Below are positions 24,954 to 32,558 of a DNA stretch of 64,000 nt, piece by piece. Positions within the stretch are counted from its first letter, which is position 1. Every line of letters starts with the position of its first letter. The stretch spans positions 1 through 64,000 of the forward strand of contig CAJUFI010000001.1 in NCBI GenBank assembly GCA_910585665.1, given 5' to 3'. The translations under genes and the position numbers were made by a program. The notes beneath the pieces are model-generated. The model did not search any database and had not been told where the DNA came from. It saw nothing but the letters and a program-made list of their open reading frames with translations. The DNA comes from an uncultured Acetatifactor sp. Its GTDB lineage: Bacteria > Bacillota > Clostridia > Lachnospirales > Lachnospiraceae.

Positions 24954-25541
24954 TTACAGCGCCACGCTCTTTAATGTAGCGATCACAGCCCTGGTCACCG
25001 TCTCGTCCGGCTCCAGCTGCCGCATCTGCTCCAGGCGCTCGGCATATTTCTCCAGGTTCGTGAACACCTTCACCGTTACGGTCTTGTGTCCGTCCATCTT
25101 CAGGATGTTCCCGATGTGCCTGTAGAACTCATTTTCCAGAAACTGCCCGCCCCCGTCCGAAAAGCCGCACACCGTATTGCCCCGGACCGCCAGGTGGCTG
25201 ACCACGAAGTTCTTCTTATAGGAAGTGAACACCATATCGTACAGGCAGTCCAGCCCCTGGGCGTGCTGCTCCACCTCCTGGGCAGGCTGCCCGCCGAAGC
25301 TTTTGAACCGCAGGAACATGATCATTCCCACTGCGCTCTTGCTGGCCGGGAGGCACCCCAGGATGGCCACGATGCTCAACAGATTCGCCCGCTCCTTGGT
25401 CTGGACATAGCCCGCTATGAACAGCGAGACGGATATGCCGAAATAGACCACTGTGCGGAGAATCTCATACTTTTTCTGGGAGTCCAGGTACCCTTTCGTC
25501 CCCTTGACGCCGTCTGTGGAGAACATACGTTTTAACTGCAT
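24954..25541 (-). CDS. Conserved membrane protein of unknown function, 195 aa
   Basis: I do not recognise the family. Two hydrophobic segments lie at about residues 28-46 and 52-77. They are followed by a soluble C-terminal domain of about 115 residues containing a DMVFTSYKKNFVVSHLAV strand-helix region and a helical end. The short loop between helices suggests both termini face the cytoplasm. It begins four bases after the stop of the SDR gene and runs into the pseudouridine synthase gene, so it is co-transcribed with both. Confidence 0.7.
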   Translation of the reverse strand: MQLKRMFSTDGVKGTKGYLDSQKKYEILRTVVYFGISVSLFIAGYVQTKERANLLSIVAILGCLPASKSAVGMIMFLRFKSFGGQPAQEVEQHAQGLDCLYDMVFTSYKKNFVVSHLAVRGNTVCGFSDGGGQFLENEFYRHIGNILKMDGHKTVTVKVFTNLEKYAERLEQMRQLEPDETVTRAVIATLKSVAL

Positions 25542-25545
25542 GGAT

Positions 25546-26328
25546 TTACAGTCCTTTCTTCTCTTTCTTCTTCATCCGTTTCGTCGCCTGCAGGATAAGG
25601 CTGTGGGGCACCGCCTTGGACAGCGCATGGAATGCCTTTATGGGCAGGCTGCAAACGGACATGGGACGCTTATGGTAGGAATCTTTCAATGCCTGTGCCA
25701 CCACCCTGTCCGCCGTCACCATGGTATATTTCTTCACGGCCAGCGTAGATCCCGTTGCCTCCGCGATGTCGAAAAACGGCGTGTCCACCGGCCCGGGGCA
25801 GACACTGGTGACATAGATGCCCGCATTCTTCAGCTCTTCCCCCAGCGCCCTGGAAAAACTCAGCACGTAGGATTTCGTGGCCGCATACACGGAAAAGCCC
25901 GGCTGGGGCAGAAAGGCCGCGCTGGAGGCCAGCTGGATGATACGGCTGCCCCACCTCATATAGGGAATCATCCGGTGGGTCAGGTCTGTCAGGGCCTCGC
26001 AGTTCAAATGGATCATGCCGAGCTCCAGATCCGCGTCCTGCTCGCAGAAGCTGCCCATGATTCCGTACCCGGCACAGTTGATCAGCATCCGCACCGCCGC
26101 ATCGTGCAGAAAAGCCGCCTTCTCCAGGGTATCCAGAGACGATTTCTTTGTGATGTCCAGGGCAAAGATACGGGTCCTGTGCTGCAGGGACCTGCCAAGC
26201 TCCGCCAGCCGCTTTCCGTTTCTTGCCACCAGCCAGAATTCGTCAATCTTTGGGAAATGGCTGTCCATCTGTAGGGCGAACTCCCGGCCGATGCCCGAGG
26301 AGGCCCCTGTGATAATCACGATATTCAT
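25546..26328 (-). CDS. SDR-family NAD(P)-dependent oxidoreductase
   Basis: A 260-residue classical short-chain dehydrogenase. The cofactor motif TGASSGIG is at 7-14, NCAGYG at about 86, the catalytic serine in LASSAAFL, and the YAATKSY (YxxxK) motif at about 150. The C-terminal 50 residues are basic (KRMKKKEKKGL), suggesting a membrane-peripheral protein. The substrate is unknown; the nearest common annotations are short-chain dehydrogenases acting on lipid or acyl substrates. It is the first gene of a three-gene run with the membrane protein and the RluA enzyme. Confidence 0.9.
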   Translation of the reverse strand: MNIVIITGASSGIGREFALQMDSHFPKIDEFWLVARNGKRLAELGRSLQHRTRIFALDITKKSSLDTLEKAAFLHDAAVRMLINCAGYGIMGSFCEQDADLELGMIHLNCEALTDLTHRMIPYMRWGSRIIQLASSAAFLPQPGFSVYAATKSYVLSFSRALGEELKNAGIYVTSVCPGPVDTPFFDIAEATGSTLAVKKYTMVTADRVVAQALKDSYHKRPMSVCSLPIKAFHALSKAVPHSLILQATKRMKKKEKKGL

Positions 26329-26489
26329 ATTATCCTACCCTTTCTTTGCGATATCTTCTCGTCTTCCCGGAAGCTCCAGACCGCATTCACGCTGCTTGCT
26401 TTCTGGGACTCCTTGGGGCCGGTCCTCCCCGCTTTTCCGGTACCGTTCAGCCGCAATGCCTGATTCTGCCTAGTACCCCGAAGATTTAC

Positions 26490-27146
26490 CTAAAACAATC
26501 CCACATAATCATCGATATAATAGTCGGCCAGCTCCCGTTTCCGGTCCCGGGAGTCGGCGGAGTATTCGTCCTCCACGGCGCAGACCCGCATACCGGCGTT
26601 CTTCCCCGCCAGGATTCCCGCCACGATGTCCTCGAACACCAGGCAGCGCCCGGCAGGCACGCCCAGGCCATGGGCCACTGCCAGATAGATGTCCGGGTTC
26701 GGCTTGCCCCGCAGCACCTCGCTGCCGGTCATGATGCAGGTAAAATACTCACGCAGATTATGTACGGCGGCCACATTTTCCACCAGCTCCCTGGAATTGC
26801 TGGTGGCGATGCCAAGCCGGATGCCCTTTTCCCGGCAGTGCCTCAGGAAATCGGGAATCCCCTTTTTCAACGGTACTTCATACATATATTTATTCCAGGC
26901 CATACGGTTCCATTCCGCCATGATTTCTTCCAGGGAATCCGGTATGGCGAAGTGTTCCTTGAAATAACATGCCGTCTCCCGGAAACTCATGCCCTCGATC
27001 TCTGACTGCAGATTCTCCGGCAGCGGGATTTTGTAGCGCCCCAGATACTCGATGTCGATGGCCCGCCACATCCACATGGAGTCCACCAGGGAACCGTCCA
27101 TGTCGAATATGACCGCCTCTATATCCCGCAACATCTCATGCCTCAT
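26490..27146 (-). CDS. HAD-family phosphatase (beta-phosphoglucomutase-like)
   Basis: A 218-residue HAD hydrolase, subfamily I with a helical cap. Motif I is FDMDGSLVDS (residues 14-23) with nucleophile and general-acid aspartates, motif II is the Thr-Ser in GIATSNS, and motif III/IV are K in GKPNPDIYL and ED in LVFEDIVAG. This pattern is typical of sugar-phosphate phosphatases and phosphoglucomutases. The substrate is unknown. Its ATG overlaps the stop of the upstream pseudouridine synthase (ATGA), so the two are translationally coupled. Confidence 0.92.
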   Translation of the reverse strand: MRHEMLRDIEAVIFDMDGSLVDSMWMWRAIDIEYLGRYKIPLPENLQSEIEGMSFRETACYFKEHFAIPDSLEEIMAEWNRMAWNKYMYEVPLKKGIPDFLRHCREKGIRLGIATSNSRELVENVAAVHNLREYFTCIMTGSEVLRGKPNPDIYLAVAHGLGVPAGRCLVFEDIVAGILAGKNAGMRVCAVEDEYSADSRDRKRELADYYIDDYVGLF

Positions 27147-27973
27147 CTTCCGTTCCCTCCTGTTCGACAGGCCTTGCGCTCTGCATGTTCTGTGGCCTGT
27201 CCGCTGTCCGGAGCAGTGCCGCCGTTTCTCCTTCGGCTTTCTCTGTCTTCCGTAGCCGTTGTCATCTCGACTCCAGCGTCCCCGGACAGTCTCTCAAGTT
27301 CTTCCTCCGTCAGCTCCCTGTATTCGCCGGGCCGGAGCGTCTCGTCCAGGTCAAGCCCGCCGAAAGACACCCTCTTCAGGGCCAGCACCTGATTGCCCAC
27401 CGCCTGCAGCATCCGCTTCACCTGATGGAACTTCCCTTCCTGAATGGTGAGTAAGATTTCCGTATCCTCCAAAAGCGTCACCCGGGCGGGCAAAGTGGGC
27501 TTCTCCTCGCCGATGTCCAGCCCTTCTTCCAGGCGGCGGACATCTCCCTCTGCCAGTATATGGGCTATGGTCACGCGATAGGTCTTGTCCACATGCTTTC
27601 TGGGGGCCAGCAGCCTGTGGGCCAGGCCGCCGTCGTCCGTGAGAAGGAGCAGGCCCGTGGTGTCTTTGTCCAGCCGCCCCACAGGGAAGATTCCTTCCTT
27701 TGCATCCTTTCCCAGCAGGGAGACCACGGTGTGCTCCGCCCGGTCCGAGGTGGCCGATACCACGCCGACGGGTTTGTTCATCATATAGTAGACGAACTTT
27801 TTATAGCACAGAGGCTCCCCCCGGAAAGCAATCTTGTCCGACAGCTCATCCACCTGCCGGTCCGGGCTTTTCGCCAGGGCGCCGTTTACCGTCACAAGCC
27901 CCTGGCGCACATAGGACTTTACCTGGCTTCTGGAGCCCAGATTCATTTCGCATAAAAACCTGTCAAGACGCAT
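27143..27973 (-). CDS. RsuA/RluB-family 16S/23S pseudouridine synthase
   Basis: It has 276 residues. The N-terminal S4 domain (RLDRFLCEMNLGSRSQVKSYV) is followed by the RsuA catalytic domain with NKPVGVVSAT and the active-site FPVGRLDKDTTGLLLLTDD; the later LTIQEGKFHQVKRMLQAVG block is also typical. About 35 charged residues follow the domain and look unstructured. The ATG at 27973 has AAAGGA seven bases upstream; an in-frame GTG two codons earlier is less likely. It is coupled to the HAD phosphatase gene downstream. Confidence 0.92.
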   Translation of the reverse strand: MRLDRFLCEMNLGSRSQVKSYVRQGLVTVNGALAKSPDRQVDELSDKIAFRGEPLCYKKFVYYMMNKPVGVVSATSDRAEHTVVSLLGKDAKEGIFPVGRLDKDTTGLLLLTDDGGLAHRLLAPRKHVDKTYRVTIAHILAEGDVRRLEEGLDIGEEKPTLPARVTLLEDTEILLTIQEGKFHQVKRMLQAVGNQVLALKRVSFGGLDLDETLRPGEYRELTEEELERLSGDAGVEMTTATEDRESRRRNGGTAPDSGQATEHAERKACRTGGNGR

Positions 27974-28116
27974 GCGCACATCCTTTCTGGCTGCATGATC
28001 GGACTGCCGCCGACATTCCCCGGGAGCTGTCGGAAAATGCCCGATACAGCCAACTCCTTCCGAGCGATAAAATCAGCAGCCAGTCCCGGTGCCTTCACCC
28101 ATATGCCGGGTTGCTG

Positions 28117-28145
28117 GCATATTTTTGTGACTGCCGGTATATATT
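28117..28145 (+). promoter_or_regulatory. Candidate sigma-E-type promoter of the YlbJ-like gene
   Basis: GCATATT (28117-28123) fits the sigma-E -35 consensus KMATATT. After 14 bases comes TATATATT (28138-28145), a 6 of 8 match to CATACANT. B. subtilis ylbJ is a mother-cell sporulation gene. The drawback is that the start codon lies only 21 bases downstream, so the transcript would begin at its ribosome-binding site. Confidence 0.35.
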
Positions 28146-28166
28146 GTGGGGAAGGAGTGTCCCTTT

Positions 28167-29276
28167 ATGAAACTATTGACCGTATTGTTCCTTGTATTGC
28201 TGGGCTGTATCCTGACCCATTCCCAGATCAGCCTGTCCTATGCCGCCATGGGACTGAATCTGTGGTTCGAGAAAATGATTCCCTCTCTGCTGCCCTTCAT
28301 GATTCTGTCCGGCATCATGGTACGGCTGAAACTGACGGACAAAGTCGCCATGATTGTCTATCCTGTCGTCAAACCGTTATATAAAATACGCAGAAACGTA
28401 TGCTATGCCATGCTGATGGGATTCCTCTGCGGCTTCCCCATGGGGGCAAGGGTGGTGGCCGATCTGTATACAAGGCAGATGATCGGCAAAAGGGAGGCCG
28501 AGTTCCTCCTGGCATTCTGCAACAATATCGGCCCTGTGTATTTCTGCAGCTTCGTTCTGCCCCTTTTGGGGCGGAAGCTTGTGCTGCCTTATCTGTTCGG
28601 CATGTATGGGATTCCCCTTTTGTACGGCCTTGCGCTGCGCTACACGGCGTTCCGGGATTTGCCTCAGGAAAACGGGGTTGCGCTCTCTCGCAGCACGAAA
28701 AACCTTGTCTCCTGCGAGAGGCCCGCTCTGCATAGCTTCAAAAGCCTTGCCGTTCCTAAGAACCAGGCCATCTCTAAAGGCCTTTCCGTCCAAGGGCTGC
28801 CGGCATCTTGCCATTCCAAAGACCTGACCGCATGTCAGATAAACCGCCAGGCAAAGCCACGAAGCCGCCCCTCCGGGCTTTTCCCGGCGGAAAAGTCCGC
28901 GGAGCGGTTCCTGGAGGCAGTGGACGAATCGGTACATGCCTCCATGCAGAGCATCCTCTCTCTGGGCGGCTACATGGTCCTGTTCAATCTGCTGAACCTG
29001 GTTCCGCACCTTCTGCTGGGCGGCCCCCTGCGGGAGCTTGCCCCTCTGCTGGAAATCACCGGCGGGCTTACGATGCTGGGGGACGCCTTCCCCCTTTACA
29101 GCCTGCTGGCCCTTTCCTTCGGCGGGCTTTCCTGCATCGCCCAGACATACAGCTGCATCGGCGACTCGGATCTGTCCATCAACTGCTACATCCGGCAGAA
29201 AATCCTGCTGACGCTGCTGGCAGGCGGCTTCTACCTGGGCTGGTTCCTGCTGCTGCCCGGCTCATTTCTGCGCTGA
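28167..29276 (+). CDS. YlbJ-like sporulation membrane protein
   Basis: An integral membrane protein of 369 residues with nucleoside-recognition (Gate) domains, as in B. subtilis YlbJ, which is needed for spore cortex formation. The first half has four or five helices and the motifs FEKMIPSLLPFMILSGIM and GFLCGFPMGARVVADLY; the second Gate-like half contains SLGGYMVLFNLLNLVPHLLLGG. Between them (about 165-245) is a long polar insertion rich in Ser, Lys and Pro that is not typical. GGAAGGAG precedes the ATG at 28167. The 3' end overlaps the convergent amidase gene by 46 bases. Confidence 0.82.
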   Translation: MKLLTVLFLVLLGCILTHSQISLSYAAMGLNLWFEKMIPSLLPFMILSGIMVRLKLTDKVAMIVYPVVKPLYKIRRNVCYAMLMGFLCGFPMGARVVADLYTRQMIGKREAEFLLAFCNNIGPVYFCSFVLPLLGRKLVLPYLFGMYGIPLLYGLALRYTAFRDLPQENGVALSRSTKNLVSCERPALHSFKSLAVPKNQAISKGLSVQGLPASCHSKDLTACQINRQAKPRSRPSGLFPAEKSAERFLEAVDESVHASMQSILSLGGYMVLFNLLNLVPHLLLGGPLRELAPLLEITGGLTMLGDAFPLYSLLALSFGGLSCIAQTYSCIGDSDLSINCYIRQKILLTLLAGGFYLGWFLLLPGSFLR

Positions 29277-30556
29277 ATTCGGTTCTTTCTGCGCCTGCGG
29301 AACAGGATGCCCTGGACGATGAGTATCGCCAGGAGCAGGATGCCGGCCGCCAGAAGGCAGGACCGGAACAGGACGGCGAAGCGAGCATTCTTCTGCGCCT
29401 CCTCAGGTTGGCTTTCCAGGGAAAGGTCTTCCGCCGGTACGACCTCTATATCCCTGCCATCAACCTCCTGTACCTGAGGCGCCGCGAAGGCCTCCGGGCT
29501 TGTGAGGCAGTCGCTTTCCGTGTACAGGTCATAGATATTGTAGGCCCGCACAATCACCCTGGGCCATGTGCCCGGGGTGACGGGAATCTCCAGGGTGAAG
29601 GTATCCGCATAGCTGCCCGTCAGGGTATCGCTTTCCGGCCAGACTTCCCTGGCGCTGTAGCTTATGCCCCTGTCCGTGCTGTAGCTGTAATACAACAGCG
29701 GCGAATCCGAATCCATGGCCGTGACCTGCACTTTCAGCATATAATTCTCATAATCCGCGTCCAGGAATTCCACCCTGCATATCTCCGGTTCCGTGGCATC
29801 CACCACAGTGACGGGCACCACGGAAGAGGCGTCCGCGTCCGCCAGCTGATACCCGGAATAGTCCACGCCCAAAGAACTGCTCTTCAAGCCGAAATACCTC
29901 GCCACCGCAGCGGCGTCCATCTTCCCGAACTGCCGCAGCTGCTCGTCGTTCTCGCAATAGACTGCGTCCCGGGCCTCGTCTACATGACAGTGCTCAATGA
30001 TGACCGCCGGGATGTCCAGGGCTACGGACTCTCTGATGATGCCGTAGTAGTCAAGCCCCTTGTCCCCCAGCCTGGTCTTGACGCCCCTTACCAGCAGCCC
30101 GAATTCCCGCATGTCTGTCAGAAACTCACAGCCGAACTGATAGCCGTAACTATTGTAAGGGGGAAAAGCGGACACCCAGACCTCGGAACCGAAGAACTCA
30201 TGGTTGGCGGAGGCATTGTAATGGATGCTGAACAGGAAGTCCGCGTCCACGGATTTGGCGAAGGCCGCCCGCTCCTTTAAGGTCATGTCGATGTCCTCTG
30301 TATGGGTCAGATAGACCTCCACATCCTCATACTGGACAAGCTCCTCATACATGGCCAGCGCCGTGGTCATGGTCATCTGCTTCTCTTCGTGGCTGTTTTC
30401 GATGGTGCCCCGGTTCTCCCCGCCGTGCCCCGGGTCTATCACGATGACCAGCTTCTCTCCCTTGATGTCCTGCAGCCTGGGAGCGGCACGGACCGCCCCC
30501 GGAAGCAGAAGGATGATCAGGACCGCAATCCCTACTATCAGTGAAAATCTCCCCAT
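29231..30556 (-). CDS. N-acetylmuramoyl-L-alanine amidase with a C-terminal membrane anchor
   Basis: A zinc amidase that cuts the MurNAc-L-Ala bond of peptidoglycan. It has 441 residues: an N-terminal signal or anchor helix (1-24), then an Amidase_3 domain (about 36-222) with IDPGHGGENRGT (zinc His), a Glu at EEKQ, the FSIHYNASANHE histidine and VIIEHCH (catalytic Glu). A beta-rich region (about 230-370) follows, then a C-terminal membrane helix (about 400-422) and an Arg/Asn-rich tail. Most secreted amidases lack a C-terminal anchor. Its 3' end overlaps the convergent YlbJ-like gene. It probably acts in cell separation or spore cortex work. Confidence 0.88.
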   Translation of the reverse strand: MGRFSLIVGIAVLIILLLPGAVRAAPRLQDIKGEKLVIVIDPGHGGENRGTIENSHEEKQMTMTTALAMYEELVQYEDVEVYLTHTEDIDMTLKERAAFAKSVDADFLFSIHYNASANHEFFGSEVWVSAFPPYNSYGYQFGCEFLTDMREFGLLVRGVKTRLGDKGLDYYGIIRESVALDIPAVIIEHCHVDEARDAVYCENDEQLRQFGKMDAAAVARYFGLKSSSLGVDYSGYQLADADASSVVPVTVVDATEPEICRVEFLDADYENYMLKVQVTAMDSDSPLLYYSYSTDRGISYSAREVWPESDTLTGSYADTFTLEIPVTPGTWPRVIVRAYNIYDLYTESDCLTSPEAFAAPQVQEVDGRDIEVVPAEDLSLESQPEEAQKNARFAVLFRSCLLAAGILLLAILIVQGILFRRRRKNRIQRRNEPGSSRNQPR

Positions 30557-30878
30557 ATAGCTCCTTTCATGTGACTTTTTCCATGTCTATATCTTCACGC
30601 CTAAATCTATGCTGAAATTCATAATAATCCGTAAAATACGGGAAAGAACCAGCTTTCTTGCGAAAACCGGTTCCATGTATCCAAAACCTTTATGCAGAAA
30701 GATTACGGCGACTGATACGGGAAACTACGCCGCGCCATGCAGAAGGGGCGCCCTATGATGCCGTCATACTTCTACAGAAGGCCAAAATCCTCCGCAAATA
30801 GCCGAACTTCCGTGCGATTTGTTCCCAATGGCACAATGAACCACGCGACAAAACAGAAATAAGCCGGATAGCATCAAG
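30557..30878. other. Gene-free stretch of 322 bases
   Basis: No supported gene, terminator or repeat here. Short frames can be read on both strands but none has a ribosome-binding site or recognisable product. A weak GAACC/GGTTC inverted pair lies near 30657-30683. It carries the upstream region of the amidase gene and the downstream region of the DivIVA-like gene. Confidence 0.6.
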
Positions 30879-31481
30879 TCATAAGACATCCAGCTTGTCG
30901 TCATCGTCATTGTCGCCCAGCAGATGGGATTCCTCCAACTCCTCCGCCGGGCGCAGGGACCTGAGGTTCGCCTGAATCATGTCATGATACTGCCCCAGGG
31001 AACCCATAAGCTTATCATAATCCGCCCGGGAGGACTTGAGGGCGGACGAGACGATGGATTCCAATTCCGCCAGCCGATCCTCGGTGTACCGGGAAGCTTG
31101 GGTCCTGAGCTCATTGGCCTCTATGGTCGCCTTATCCAGAATCTCCCTGGCCTGGCTGGCGGCGGTGGCCACGATTCCGTTGGCCTGGGCATAGGCTTGC
31201 TGCATGATTTCATGCTCGCTGATCAGCTCGTTGGTATGTACCGTGGCCTCGTCAATCAGAGCCTGCGCTTTGGCGCGGGCATCATTCAGGATGGCATCCT
31301 TGTTGCTGATGATTTTCTGATACCGTTTGATCTCGTCAGGAGTCCTCATGCGCAGCTCACGAAGCAATTCATCGATTTCATCCTTATTGACAATGATCTC
31401 TGAATTCGACATGAATTTCGGTTTGCAGCTTTCGATATACTCCTCCAATTCATCTATTAATTGCTCTATTCTGCTGCTCAT
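30879..31481 (-). CDS. DivIVA/ATP-synthase-B-like coiled-coil protein
   Basis: A 200-residue soluble protein, almost all coiled coil, rich in Ala, Glu and Lys, with an acidic Asp-rich end (GDNDDDDKLDVL). The N-terminal 45 residues resemble DivIVA/GpsB-like membrane-binding starts only loosely. Such proteins commonly follow coaD in Lachnospiraceae and have been annotated as V-type ATPase subunit H-like. The function is unknown; a role in envelope or division organisation is plausible. It lies 21 bases downstream of coaD. Confidence 0.7.
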   Translation of the reverse strand: MSSRIEQLIDELEEYIESCKPKFMSNSEIIVNKDEIDELLRELRMRTPDEIKRYQKIISNKDAILNDARAKAQALIDEATVHTNELISEHEIMQQAYAQANGIVATAASQAREILDKATIEANELRTQASRYTEDRLAELESIVSSALKSSRADYDKLMGSLGQYHDMIQANLRSLRPAEELEESHLLGDNDDDDKLDVL

Positions 31482-31502
31482 AAGCTAAATATGCTCCCTT
31501 CC

Positions 31503-31997
31503 TCAGATTCTGTCCTGGATATGGTACTTCTCATATATCAGCTTTGCCACGAACTCCGGCACGCACTGGCTGACATCGCCGCCGAAGCTGGCGATTTCCT
31601 TTACGCTGGAGGAGCTGAGGTACGCATACTCCAGGCTTGTAGTCAGGAACATGGTGTCCAGCTTCTCGCCGGAAAGCTTCCGGTTGGTCTGGGCGATCTG
31701 CAGCTCGTACTCGAAATCGGTGATGGCCCGCAGGCCCCTGACCGCCACATGGATGTCATGCTCCGCCGCGTAATTGATCAACAGGCCGGTGAAGCTGTCC
31801 ACCTGTACATTGGGAATGTCCTTCGTGGCCTCCTGTAATATCTTAACACGTTCCTCCACAGAAAACAACGGTGTCTTTACCTTATTGTTCAAAACGCTGA
31901 CAATCAATACATCAAACATTTCGGAAGCGCGCCTGATCACGTCCAGATGTCCGAAGGTGACAGGGTCAAAGCTCCCGGGATAGACTGCTCGCTTCAT
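31503..31997 (-). CDS. coaD: Phosphopantetheine adenylyltransferase
   Basis: Fourth step of coenzyme A synthesis (4'-phosphopantetheine plus ATP to dephospho-CoA). It has 164 residues, standard length. The nucleotidyl-transferase T/HxGH motif is GSFDPVTFGHLDVI at the N-terminus, and the C-terminal ISSTxVR-like motif is YLSSSSVKEI. AVRGLRAITDFEYELQIAQ is the family block. The start overlaps the rsmD stop by four bases (ATGA), so the two are coupled, as in many Firmicutes. Confidence 0.97.
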   Translation of the reverse strand: MKRAVYPGSFDPVTFGHLDVIRRASEMFDVLIVSVLNNKVKTPLFSVEERVKILQEATKDIPNVQVDSFTGLLINYAAEHDIHVAVRGLRAITDFEYELQIAQTNRKLSGEKLDTMFLTTSLEYAYLSSSSVKEIASFGGDVSQCVPEFVAKLIYEKYHIQDRI

Positions 31998-32548
31998 GGC
32001 TGCTCCCTCTTTATGAACAGATGTTTGTTCGTCTTATACCTCTTGTCCTTCGTTACCTGGTAGCCCAGCTCCGTGACCCAGGAAAAATCCGTCTCCTTTG
32101 CGGCCTCCGCCACGATGATGGTGTCCTCCGTCACATAGCGCATCTCCTTCAAAAGGGCCAATACCGCCCTTTCCTGGCCGTCCTCATAGGGGGGATCCAG
32201 GAAAATGATGTCCACAGCCTCCTCCCGGATGCTCCCCAGGGCGCTGCAGACATCCTGCTTCCACACCACGGCCCGGTCCTCCATCTTCGTGAACGCCAGG
32301 TTCTGCTGGATACAGGCGATGGCTTTCGGCGCATTGTCCACGAAATAGGCCTTCCGCGCGCCACGGCTCAAGGCCTCGATGCCGATGCTGCCGCTTCCGC
32401 TGAACAGATCCAGGAAGATGCCCCCTGGAATGTCCCACTGCAGCATATTGAACAAGGTCTCTTTGATCCTGTCCGTGGTAGGCCTTACGTCCAGGCCTTC
32501 CGGTGTCTTCAGGGGAAGGCTTCTGGCTGTCCCTGCAATCACTCTCAT
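31994..32548 (-). CDS. rsmD: 16S rRNA (guanine966-N2)-methyltransferase
   Basis: Methylates G966 of 16S rRNA using S-adenosylmethionine. It has 184 residues. RVIAGTARSLPLKTP and RPTTDRIKETLFNML are the family N-terminus, LDLFSGSGSIGIEALSRGA is the SAM-binding motif I, and LDPPY is the catalytic motif IV. It sits 10 bases after the parC-like gene and overlaps coaD, so it may be expressed with both. Confidence 0.96.
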   Translation of the reverse strand: MRVIAGTARSLPLKTPEGLDVRPTTDRIKETLFNMLQWDIPGGIFLDLFSGSGSIGIEALSRGARKAYFVDNAPKAIACIQQNLAFTKMEDRAVVWKQDVCSALGSIREEAVDIIFLDPPYEDGQERAVLALLKEMRYVTEDTIIVAEAAKETDFSWVTELGYQVTKDKRYKTNKHLFIKREQP

Positions 32549-32558
32549 ACTTTCTACC

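Noticed and set aside
28808..30280. Open frame of 490 codons on the plus strand opposite the amidase gene
   Set aside because: It is the GC-rich antisense shadow of the amidase and of the YlbJ-like gene. No ribosome-binding site or recognisable domain; the minus-strand protein has clear catalytic motifs.
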